From the NCBI GenBank assembly GCA_029820875.1, contig JALGUK010000119.1, positions 1-5,581 on the forward strand: a stretch of 5,581 bases of DNA. The letters run 5' to 3'. Source of the stretch: Candidatus Zipacnadia bacterium (GTDB lineage Bacteria; Armatimonadota; UBA5377; JALGUK01). The notes under the pieces were generated by a model, which worked only from the letters and a program-made list of their open reading frames with translations, had not been told where the DNA came from and did no database searches. This document shows positions 1-5,581 of the stretch, in pieces (the first letter of the stretch is position 1; each line of letters opens with the position of its first letter). The translations under genes and the position numbers were made by a program.

Positions 1-130
1 CGCCTGGAGCCTTGCGCATCCCTACACTCCCCACCCCGTCTCCAGAACCTGGCCGGACTCTTTGGCCATCTGCGCTACTGTAAACCGCATGTCGTCAACC
101 ATGCAGCAGACCCATCGCGAATAAACGGCC

Positions 131-159
131 TTGACTTCAGGAAGGATATATGATAGAGT
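131..159 (+). promoter_or_regulatory. Sigma70-type promoter for the pseudopilin operon
   Basis: A -35 box TTGACT (131-136, five of six consensus bases) is followed after exactly 17 bp by a -10 box TAGAGT (154-159, four of six). A TG dinucleotide at 151-152 sits where an extended -10 element would. Transcription would start near 166, giving a leader of about 45 nt before the ATG at 211. The stretch is clearly richer in A and T than the surrounding coding DNA. It is inferred from sequence only, and housekeeping sigma consensus is assumed to apply in this phylum. Confidence 0.6.
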
Positions 160-210
160 AGCACGAATAAACAAATCGTGTTATCACCGAGTGAAGGGTT
201 GAACAAGGGT

Positions 211-825
211 ATGCGCCGCGGATTTACGTTGATTGAGTTGCTGGTCGTCATTGCAATCATCGCGATCCTGGCCGCAATCCTTTTCCCGGTGTTCGCCCAG
301 GCCCGGGAGAAGGCCCGGCAGGCCGCCTGCAGCTCCAATGTCAAGCAGATAGGGCTGGCGCTGAAGATGTACTGCCAGGACTACGACGAGAGAAACACTA
401 AGATGTACTTCGGGGGGCCGACACCCTATCGGTGGCATCAGGCCATCCAACCGTACATGAAGAACACGGACCTCTTCCGCTGCCTCAGCAGCCCGATTAG
501 GGTGGACCCGTATTCTGGTCTTTACATGTGCTATGGAATGAACACCTTCAACTTCGACCCGGGCGTCTATCCCTGCTTCTGGTACGGGCCGGCCGACGCC
601 GACATCAAGGACCCCTCCGGGACTATCTGGGTCACGGACAGCCGGCACCCGACGGATATGACCAAAGGCAGCTATTACGTCGGGGGTGGTTCTGTTTTTT
701 ACGAGCCTGTTTATCGGGTGGCCTACCGGCACAATGAGAGGTTCAATGCTCTGTTCTACGACGGCCATGTCAAGGCACTCGGGTCAACGACCAAGGCGAT
801 GTGGTCCACCAATCCGAATGATTAG
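211..825 (+). CDS. Type II secretion/type IV pilin-like pseudopilin with H-X9-DG domain
   Basis: This 204-residue protein has a class III prepilin leader: MRRG, the cleavage site, then [20 protein letters not shown], with Glu at position +5 of the mature form (E9). A prepilin peptidase would cut after G4 and methylate F5. The hydrophobic helix spans roughly residues 5-28, followed by [13 protein letters not shown] and the K45-Q46-I47-G48-L49 segment usual in this family. Near the C-terminus H174 is followed nine residues later by D184-G185, the H-X9-DG motif of prepilin-processing-associated proteins (DUF1559-like). Five cysteines lie in the mature part. The ATG at 211 is preferred because it gives a standard short leader. 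An in-frame GTG at 178 and TTG at 199 also exist, and the only ribosome-site candidate, AAGGG at 194-198, is weak and 12 nt away. Such proteins occur as many paralogs per genome in Armatimonadota and Planctomycetota, and their individual roles are largely unknown. It is the first gene of an operon, 11 nt before the radical SAM gene. Confidence 0.93.
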   Translation: MRRGFTLIELLVVIAIIAILAAILFPVFAQAREKARQAACSSNVKQIGLALKMYCQDYDERNTKMYFGGPTPYRWHQAIQPYMKNTDLFRCLSSPIRVDPYSGLYMCYGMNTFNFDPGVYPCFWYGPADADIKDPSGTIWVTDSRHPTDMTKGSYYVGGGSVFYEPVYRVAYRHNERFNALFYDGHVKALGSTTKAMWSTNPND

Positions 826-830
826 GGTGG
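824..830 (+). promoter_or_regulatory. Ribosome binding site of the radical SAM gene
   Basis: AGGGTGG overlaps the last two bases of the pseudopilin stop codon and lies 6 nt before the ATG at 837. This supports that start and suggests translational coupling between the two genes. Confidence 0.55.
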
Positions 831-836
831 TCGGAA

Positions 837-1547
837 ATGTCCTATTATAAGATGACTTACTCCTCCAAGTACAAGCGGGCGACGCTGTACAACGACCGCT
901 GCAACTTTCATTGCATCGGCTGCGCGTACAAGCTCAAGGGGTGGCCGAAGGCAGAGCGAGCACTCAGCCTGGACGAAATCAAACAGACGTTGCAAGAGTT
1001 GGACGTCGAGCGAGTGCACTTGATGGGCGGTGAGCCTACATACAACACCATGCTGCCGGACGTCCTCGCTCTCTGCAAGCAGGACCTGGGTCTTAAGACC
1101 TTCCTCGGCCACACGAACGGCTCGAGAATCCCGCTTGTGAACCTGGACGGCGCAAACGTTTCCCTTAAGGCCTACTCGCCACAGAAACACCTTGAGTATA
1201 CCGGCCAACCGGCGGATATGGTTTACGACAATTTCCGCATGGCGTTCGATGCAGGCCTTGAGATGAAGGCAAGCTGCGTCTACATTCCGGGCTTCATAGA
1301 TGTGGACGAGGTCGAGAAGATGGTGCGGTTTATCGCATCGCTGTCGCGGGAGATTCCGTTCCACATAATGGGCTATATTCCCGTCCCGGGCACCCCCTGG
1401 CGGCGCCCGACCGAGCAGGAAATGGCCGACATCGTCGCCCTTGCCAAAACTTATCTTGACAATATCGGCTTCTCTCACTTGACGCCACAGCAGGCACTGG
1501 ACCTCTCTGCGCGCGATGACCGCTTTCGCGTGGCGCGGGTGCTGTGA
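837..1547 (+). CDS. Radical SAM enzyme, compact glycyl-radical-activase-like
   Basis: The protein has 236 residues. C22, C26 and C29 form the CX3CX2C motif that binds the SAM-cleaving [4Fe-4S] cluster, and G64-G65-E66-P67 is the GGEP motif that contacts the SAM amino group. Downstream, T93-N94-G95, S109-L110-K111, Y121-T122-G123 and the YIPGFID and GYIPVPG segments occur in the order seen in the pyruvate formate-lyase activating enzyme group. There are only two other cysteines (C80 and about C147), so no SPASM or other auxiliary cluster domain is visible. The length matches the minimal activase fold. Activases normally make a glycyl radical on a partner enzyme, but no such partner is encoded here, so the substrate is unknown. 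The gene lies 11 nt after the pseudopilin and its TGA is directly followed by the ATG of the solute-binding protein. Radical SAM identity is near certain; the activase-like subgroup is an inference from motif order. Confidence 0.92.
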   Translation: MSYYKMTYSSKYKRATLYNDRCNFHCIGCAYKLKGWPKAERALSLDEIKQTLQELDVERVHLMGGEPTYNTMLPDVLALCKQDLGLKTFLGHTNGSRIPLVNLDGANVSLKAYSPQKHLEYTGQPADMVYDNFRMAFDAGLEMKASCVYIPGFIDVDEVEKMVRFIASLSREIPFHIMGYIPVPGTPWRRPTEQEMADIVALAKTYLDNIGFSHLTPQQALDLSARDDRFRVARVL

Positions 1548-2936
1548 ATGTGGGCATGGAAGCTCCTGACATGTCGCCGGAGCAGTCGCTGGGGTGCCTT
1601 GGCCCTTGTAGCCTTGGCGGTGGGGTTGTCCTCGTGCATGAGACATGCCGGTACACCATCCCCTTCGAATCAGCCGCCCGCACAAGCCCCGACCGAAATC
1701 CGCTTCGCCTTCTGGGCGCTCCAGTCGCGGGAGATAAACCTCGTGCGCGAGGTCATCCGCCGATTTGAGGCCGTTGAACCTGCGGTACGTGTGCGGGTGG
1801 ATGAAATCCCCGGGAAGTACTACGAAAAGCTGCTCGCGATGTTCGCAGCCGGTGAGCCGCCGGACGTATTCAGCATCAATTACGGTCGGATGGGCGATTT
1901 CGTCCGGCGTGACCTGCTGACCGACCTCTCGCCATTGCTTGCCCCCGACGGCAATGTCCTCTCCACACCCTTCATACACCCGGCCATCAGGACATTCGAC
2001 GCCGTGGGGTCCACGCTCGGGAGGCCGGGCCTGTATGCCCTCCCACGCAACTGGAGTCCCACCAACTTGCTTGTCTACAACAAGGAAGCGCTCGACAACG
2101 CAGGTATAGCCTATCCGAAGAAGGCTTGGACCTGGGAGCAGTTCGCCGATGCCTGCCGGAAGCTCACTGTCTGGGGGAGCGGCGGTAGGGTAGAGCGATA
2201 CGGGGCGGGTATCTGCCTGTACCCTTATGCGCTCAGCGCGTGGCTTTACCAGGGAGGAGGACAGATTCTGTCCAGGGACGGAAGCAAGTGCCTCCTGGCA
2301 TCCAGTGAGAATGTTGAGACGCTTCGTTTTCTTCAGCAGCTCATCAGCGAGAATGTGGTGGCTCCGAGTACACCCGCACGCGACGAGTCGCTCGAGCAAT
2401 TCCTTGCTGGCCGTGTTGCGACGGCCTTTGTAACTCCATACGTCCTCGGCAAGCTGCGCAGGCAGAGCGAGATAGAGTGGGGCCTGGCGCCCCCGCTGGT
2501 CCACAAGACGGAGCGGACAGGGTGCATCCCCACCGGAATAGCCGTCTCGCGGAAGTGCGCGTCGCCGCGCGAGGCGTACCGGCTGGCCCGCTTCCTGGTC
2601 ACATACGGCGCGGCCCGCGCTGCGCAGGCGGGCCTGTGTACGCCTGCCTGGGGACCGGCGGTTGGCTCGATGGGCGACTCAGAGGCGGTGATGGTGGTGC
2701 GAAAGGCGATGGCCATTGCTCAACCTATTCCCACATCGCCGCTTATTCCGTATGAGCAGCTTCTCGATGTGCTCCGGGGGGCCACCGAGCGCATCTTCGT
2801 TGTGGGCGATGACCCTGCCCTGGCGCTCCAGAAGGCGCAGAAGACAATAGAGAGCGTTTTGAGGCAGCCACATTCATTCGGCAGGTCGCAGATGCACCCT
2901 CCGGCCGAATATCCTCAGCAGACCGGCTCCGGTTGA
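1548..2936 (+). CDS. ABC transporter substrate-binding lipoprotein, family 1 (sugar type)
   Basis: The 462-residue product starts with a basic region (R10, R11, R14), a hydrophobic core and a lipobox LSSC ending at C30, so it should be a lipid-anchored envelope protein. A Pro/Ser/Ala-rich linker follows (about 34-49). The mature part begins TEIRFAFW, and Y92 to F108 (YEKLLAMFAAGEPPDVF) matches the ligand-domain signature of extracellular solute-binding protein family 1. A stretch containing VYNKEALDNAGI and then W194-T195-W196 is the usual lobe-crossing segment (YNK...AG...WTW). The family binds sugars, oligosaccharides or polyols and passes them to membrane permeases. No permease or ATPase gene lies in the window, and the next gene is convergent, so any partners are encoded elsewhere. 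The ATG abuts the TGA of the radical SAM gene with no clear ribosome site, which points to termination-reinitiation. The last 22 bp overlap the 3' end of the opposing oxidoreductase gene. The exact ligand cannot be read from the sequence. Confidence 0.92.
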   Translation: MWAWKLLTCRRSSRWGALALVALAVGLSSCMRHAGTPSPSNQPPAQAPTEIRFAFWALQSREINLVREVIRRFEAVEPAVRVRVDEIPGKYYEKLLAMFAAGEPPDVFSINYGRMGDFVRRDLLTDLSPLLAPDGNVLSTPFIHPAIRTFDAVGSTLGRPGLYALPRNWSPTNLLVYNKEALDNAGIAYPKKAWTWEQFADACRKLTVWGSGGRVERYGAGICLYPYALSAWLYQGGGQILSRDGSKCLLASSENVETLRFLQQLISENVVAPSTPARDESLEQFLAGRVATAFVTPYVLGKLRRQSEIEWGLAPPLVHKTERTGCIPTGIAVSRKCASPREAYRLARFLVTYGAARAAQAGLCTPAWGPAVGSMGDSEAVMVVRKAMAIAQPIPTSPLIPYEQLLDVLRGATERIFVVGDDPALALQKAQKTIESVLRQPHSFGRSQMHPPAEYPQQTGSG

Positions 2937-3943
2937 TTCAGCTCCACCGGTCTTCCCGTTCGGGCGGCTTCGTACACGCCGGTGAAGATTTCAACCGAGC
3001 GCATACCCTCAATCCCCGGGCAGACGGGCGTCTTACCGTCGCGAACCGCGCGCACCATGTCCTCGAGGCAGTGCTTCGGCCAGTCCTCCGAGACCTTGAA
3101 CTGCTCCAGTGGCACCTCGGACCCGTCGCGCAGCTTGATTTGTATGCCCGAGGCGCCGCTTATGCCGCTTATGGCGATGGTTCCCTCGGTGCCATGAATG
3201 TGGATGCTTGTGCCCTGGTCGGGGAATGCGGCGGTAGTGGTTTCAATCCAGCCACGGGCGCCGCTTTGGAACATCAGTGAGGCAAGACAGAGGTCTTCCG
3301 TCTCAATCTTGTGCGCTACGGTCCCGCGATAGCCGTACTCAACGGTCTTCACCGGTCCGAGCAGCCAGTACAGCTCGTCTATCATGTGCACGCCCTGGTT
3401 GGCGATGGAGCCGCCCTCGGTTTCCGTCCTGCTCCGCCAGCCGGGCGGCTCGCCGCCGTCGTAATACTCCTGCAGCCGCATCCACTTCATCTGCAGGTCC
3501 GCGAGAAACACATCCCCGATGACCCCCTCGGCTAAGGCCTGCCTTACTTGCCGAAGCGGAGTTTCATACCGCATCTGGAAGTCGACTGCAAGCACCTTGC
3601 CCGCCTTTTCCGCCGCTTCGATGGCCTCCCGGCACGCCTCGACGCGAATGTCCATCGGCTTGGTGGTCAGCGCGTGGAAACCCGCCTCGAGAGCCATCTT
3701 ACAGTGCCTGCAGTGGTCCCCACTGGCCGTCCAGACGCCGATGACGTCAAGGTCGTCGCGCTTGAGCATCTCCTCGTAGTCCGTAGTCCACGCGCAGCCG
3801 AACTCCTCGGCCACCGCACGTGCCCTGTCCTCGTTGAGCGAGCAGACGCAGCCGACCACTGCGTCCTCATACTCATGCGCGAGCTTCGCGCGGCTGTAGC
3901 CCATGCTAAGTCCAAGAATTCCAAAGCGCAACGGCTCCGGCAT
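2915..3943 (-). CDS. Gfo/Idh/MocA family NAD(P)-dependent oxidoreductase
   Basis: The product has 342 residues, usual for the family. An N-terminal Rossmann fold begins with RFGILGLSMGYSR (residues 6-18), binding NAD(P). The conserved dinucleotide loop reads G11-L-S13-M-G15, with Ser where the second Gly is common. K95 in T-K-P matches the catalytic Lys of the EKP motif. N182-Q-G184-V-H186-M-I-D189 matches the substrate-site motif DxGxHxxD, with Asn in the first place; the C-terminal alpha/beta domain follows. Members oxidise or epimerise sugars and inositols in the cytoplasm; the substrate here is unknown. I chose the Met at 3943 because AGGAAG lies 8 nt upstream. The longer form starting at 3964 adds seven residues (MREEARP) and has no ribosome site. 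It is the last gene of the minus-strand operon, 70 nt after the SGNH gene, and its stop lies inside the end of the convergent solute-binding gene. Confidence 0.93.
   Translation of the reverse strand: MPEPLRFGILGLSMGYSRAKLAHEYEDAVVGCVCSLNEDRARAVAEEFGCAWTTDYEEMLKRDDLDVIGVWTASGDHCRHCKMALEAGFHALTTKPMDIRVEACREAIEAAEKAGKVLAVDFQMRYETPLRQVRQALAEGVIGDVFLADLQMKWMRLQEYYDGGEPPGWRSRTETEGGSIANQGVHMIDELYWLLGPVKTVEYGYRGTVAHKIETEDLCLASLMFQSGARGWIETTTAAFPDQGTSIHIHGTEGTIAISGISGASGIQIKLRDGSEVPLEQFKVSEDWPKHCLEDMVRAVRDGKTPVCPGIEGMRSVEIFTGVYEAARTGRPVELNQPEPVC
2920..2953. repeat. Inverted repeat at the convergent gene ends
   Basis: AGACCGG (2920-2926) is the exact reverse complement of CCGGTCT (2947-2953), separated by 20 nt. 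A smaller overlapping hairpin, ACCG-gctc-CGGT (2922-2933), is also possible. The repeat spans both converging stop codons. It is not followed by a clear T run on either strand, so it is at best a weak or factor-dependent bidirectional terminator, and may be chance in GC-rich coding DNA. Confidence 0.3.
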
Positions 3944-3951
3944 TGGTCTCG

Positions 3952-3958
3952 CTTCCTC
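3952..3958 (-). promoter_or_regulatory. Ribosome binding site deciding the oxidoreductase start
   Basis: On the minus strand GAGGAAG lies 8 nt before the ATG at 3943. It falls inside the codons that a start at 3964 would translate, so it favours the shorter protein. Confidence 0.5.
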
Positions 3959-4013
3959 TCTCATGTAAGAGTCGTGCAGTGTAACTCATCTGAGAGCCAA
4001 AGAGCGCTCCGTT

Positions 4014-5258
4014 TCAGTCGCCGGCTCCAGTGGCGGCCTGGCTCCGCAGCCAGCGAGCAAGTATCTCCTGGGCGGATGCCTCGTCCCCCGGCGGCCTGGT
4101 TACGGCGCTCAGGTCGTAGGCGTGAATTATCTCCCCCATCAGTTCCTCGCGCGAACGTTGAGAGGGCGTAAGCTCAGGGGTCAGTACGGAGGGCAATACG
4201 CCGAAGACGTCCCACTCCTGCACGCCGAAGCTCAGCGAGACGGCGAGGACCCAACTGTACTTGCGGATGAACTGCTCCTCGGTCCGCCCCCGTACTGTTG
4301 CAGGGAGCGCAACTATCACAAGGTCCGGCTGCATGCCGCGAATTCTCTCGGCGAACTCCAGTACCTTGTCCAGCGACCGATGCGGAACGGGCCAAGGCGT
4401 GACTTCAACGCGTGCGTTCGGATTGAGCACCCGCAGCGCGTCACCAATCATCTTGTCATACGGCTCCGTCGCAATGACCTTGACCGGCTCGCCGTTCGCG
4501 AGTAACTTAAGCGTCTTCGGAATGGCCGGAGACGGCGGGGGCACATCGTCAAGCGAGACGCGGCGACCGGAGATAACACGCGCGACCTCCTCGGCGAAGA
4601 GCTTGTGCCCGTTCATGTTGGGATGGATCGTCTCGCTCATGAGCAGCATCCAGGCCTTGAGGTCCCTCGCGTGGATGTCCTCGTAAGCCTTGTAGCAGTC
4701 CGCCACAGGCACGCTCAGCTCGGCACCGATGTCCCGCACAATCTGCGCGAACTCCGCAAGCCGCTTCACCGGACGGCGTGGGTCATCCGGGAACACGGAG
4801 TTCGGGGTCATCAGCACGACCTCCGCGCCGATGGCCCGACAGCGCTTGACAATCTCAACCATGTTCTCACGGAACTGCGCCGCAGGGGTGCCCGGCACGT
4901 CGTTCATGCCGAACATCACGGCGACAAGGTGAGGCTTGTGGTCCAGGACATCCCGCTGGATGCGCGCAAGGCCCATCGCGCTGGTGTGGCCGCTGATGCC
5001 GGCGTTTATCATCTGCAGCTTCGCCATCGGATAAATGCGCTGGAGGGCAATCCCGAGCATATCGCACCACGCACGCCTGCCGCCGGTGTGGTAGTACACC
5101 CCGGTGATGCTGTCGCCGAATGCCACGATTCGCACTGTCTCACGCCCCGCCTTCAACAGGGCGTCGGTCCGCGGGCACATCACGCCTCCGCCGGCATTCG
5201 CAACGGATGCCACAGCCAGGCCAAGTAGCAATGACAATAGCGCAAAGGAGTGACTCAT
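4014..5258 (-). CDS. Secreted SGNH/GDSL hydrolase (esterase-like) with extra C-terminal domain
   Basis: The product has 414 residues. A Sec signal peptide is visible (hydrophobic residues 5-20, cleavage after A20-N-A22). The SGNH blocks follow in order: F47-G-D-S50-I-T (nucleophile Ser50), N85-A-G87-I-S-G (oxyanion Gly87), G117-M-N119-D (Asn119), and E209-T-I-H212-P-N (catalytic His212). In the last block the usual Asp three residues before His is Glu209; the codon reads GAG. Family members remove acyl groups, often acetyl, from carbohydrates or lipids. The SGNH core ends near residue 232. A proline-rich linker (P240-P242, P244) leads to about 170 further residues that look like a degenerate second SGNH domain without a nucleophile. 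A weak GAGG lies 10 nt before the start codon. The gene follows the partial upstream gene by 16 nt and precedes the oxidoreductase, which suggests work on a decorated sugar. Substrate and catalytic competence are unproven. Confidence 0.9.
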   Translation of the reverse strand: MSHSFALLSLLLGLAVASVANAGGGVMCPRTDALLKAGRETVRIVAFGDSITGVYYHTGGRRAWCDMLGIALQRIYPMAKLQMINAGISGHTSAMGLARIQRDVLDHKPHLVAVMFGMNDVPGTPAAQFRENMVEIVKRCRAIGAEVVLMTPNSVFPDDPRRPVKRLAEFAQIVRDIGAELSVPVADCYKAYEDIHARDLKAWMLLMSETIHPNMNGHKLFAEEVARVISGRRVSLDDVPPPSPAIPKTLKLLANGEPVKVIATEPYDKMIGDALRVLNPNARVEVTPWPVPHRSLDKVLEFAERIRGMQPDLVIVALPATVRGRTEEQFIRKYSWVLAVSLSFGVQEWDVFGVLPSVLTPELTPSQRSREELMGEIIHAYDLSAVTRPPGDEASAQEILARWLRSQAATGAGD

Positions 5259-5274
5259 CGGCTCACCGCCTCAA

Positions 5275-5581
5275 TTATGTGTTTGCGAGCAGCTCCGTTA
5301 CAAGCGCGGCGTTGTCGGCAACCATCCGTGGGTTGTCCTTGGTGAACATCCCAATCACAACCACATCGGTCGGCTTTATGTTCTGGTAGGCGTATCGCAA
5401 GCCCCGCTCGGCCGGCACGCGGCCTGCGCCCAGTATTTTGTAAGCGATGCACGGCCTATCAATGCGCTGGATGGTCTCAACGGCCTTCGGGGGATCGGTA
5501 GGCTCAAATCTTTCCCCCTCACCCGCATGGAGGCTGCCACAGTTGTAAAAGGAGACCATGTGAAAGTCGGCGGGAATCCCC
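5275..5581 (-). CDS. C-terminal end of an unrecognised protein, possibly TIM-barrel (partial)
   Basis: The frame stays open to the right edge, so only the last 101 residues are seen; the codons before the first visible Met (5559) read GIPADFH and continue the protein. The TAA stop is at 5275-5277. I do not recognise the family with certainty. Visible features are a segment FYNCGSLHAGEGERFEP, a strand-like PCIAYKILGAGR, a second strand-like DVVVIGMF, and a final helix DNPRMVADNAALVTELL. This strand, glycine loop, strand, helix ending resembles the last two beta-alpha units of an aldolase-type TIM barrel, and the GAGR loop could bind a phosphate. There is no signal peptide or membrane segment in the visible part. 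The gene is 16 nt upstream of the secreted SGNH gene, so it probably shares a transcript with it and with the Gfo/Idh oxidoreductase, consistent with a carbohydrate role. An aldo/keto-type or sugar isomerase-like enzyme is possible. Confidence 0.7.
   Translation of the reverse strand, partial: GIPADFHMVSFYNCGSLHAGEGERFEPTDPPKAVETIQRIDRPCIAYKILGAGRVPAERGLRYAYQNIKPTDVVVIGMFTKDNPRMVADNAALVTELLANT

Noticed and set aside
50..68. TGGCC...GGCCA inverted repeat as an upstream terminator
   Set aside because: The stem is only 5 bp with a 9-nt loop and no T run follows.
22..102. Short minus-strand frame starting MVDDMRFTVAQMAKESG, faintly like a regulator N-terminus
   Set aside because: It stops after 26 codons, has no ribosome binding site and no helix-turn-helix continuation. 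It could be a remnant, but this cannot be supported.
1..153. Plus-strand frame open from the left edge to a TGA at 151-153, possible end of an upstream gene
   Set aside because: All three plus-strand frames are open at the left edge for at least 26 codons. The 50-residue product shows no recognisable motif and would run through the promoter.
184..768. Antisense frame of 194 codons opposite the pseudopilin
   Set aside because: It is a shadow of the pseudopilin, whose prepilin leader and H-X9-DG motif are unmistakable.
822..2504. Long antisense reading frame of 560 codons on the minus strand across the radical SAM and solute-binding genes
   Set aside because: The plus-strand frames have clear family motifs throughout. 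The antisense product has no recognisable domain and many Cys, His, Arg and Pro residues typical of a GC-driven shadow frame.
3944..4013. Gap between the SGNH and oxidoreductase genes as a separate promoter or terminator region
   Set aside because: Only a 4-bp inverted repeat (GAGT/ACTC) and a short GAGCGCTC palindrome are present; no -35/-10 pair with proper spacing was found.

Overview
The window looks like a chromosomal fragment from a bacterium of the Armatimonadota or a close relative. The main clue is the first gene, a prepilin-like protein whose N-terminus ([20 protein letters not shown], then [13 protein letters not shown]) and H-X9-DG tail are, as far as I recall, typical of the many pseudopilin paralogs of that phylum. 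The related planctomycete proteins usually read LLPAVQQAREAARR there. The DNA is GC-rich by eye, genes are tightly packed, and I see no RNA gene, insertion sequence or CRISPR array.

Layout: bases 1-130 hold no gene I can support. A near-consensus sigma70-type promoter (131-159) precedes a three-gene plus-strand operon: an H-X9-DG pseudopilin (211-825), a compact radical SAM enzyme of the glycyl-radical-activase type (837-1547), and a lipoprotein sugar-type ABC solute-binding protein (1548-2936). The gaps are 11 nt and 0 nt (TGA directly followed by ATG), so translation is probably coupled.

A minus-strand operon enters from the right edge: the C-terminal end of an unrecognised protein with a TIM-barrel-like ending (5275-5581, cut by the window), a secreted SGNH/GDSL esterase-like protein (4014-5258), and a Gfo/Idh/MocA-family oxidoreductase (2915-3943). 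The two operons converge, and their last genes overlap by 22 bp, leaving no intergenic terminator.

Inferred biology: solute-binding protein, secreted esterase and Gfo/Idh dehydrogenase together suggest uptake and breakdown of a decorated carbohydrate. The pseudopilin and radical SAM enzyme do not fit that picture in an obvious way. The points most worth a second look are the pseudopilin-radical SAM-lipoprotein operon and the SGNH protein, which has Glu where the catalytic Asp should be and a C-terminal half that looks like a degenerate second SGNH domain.
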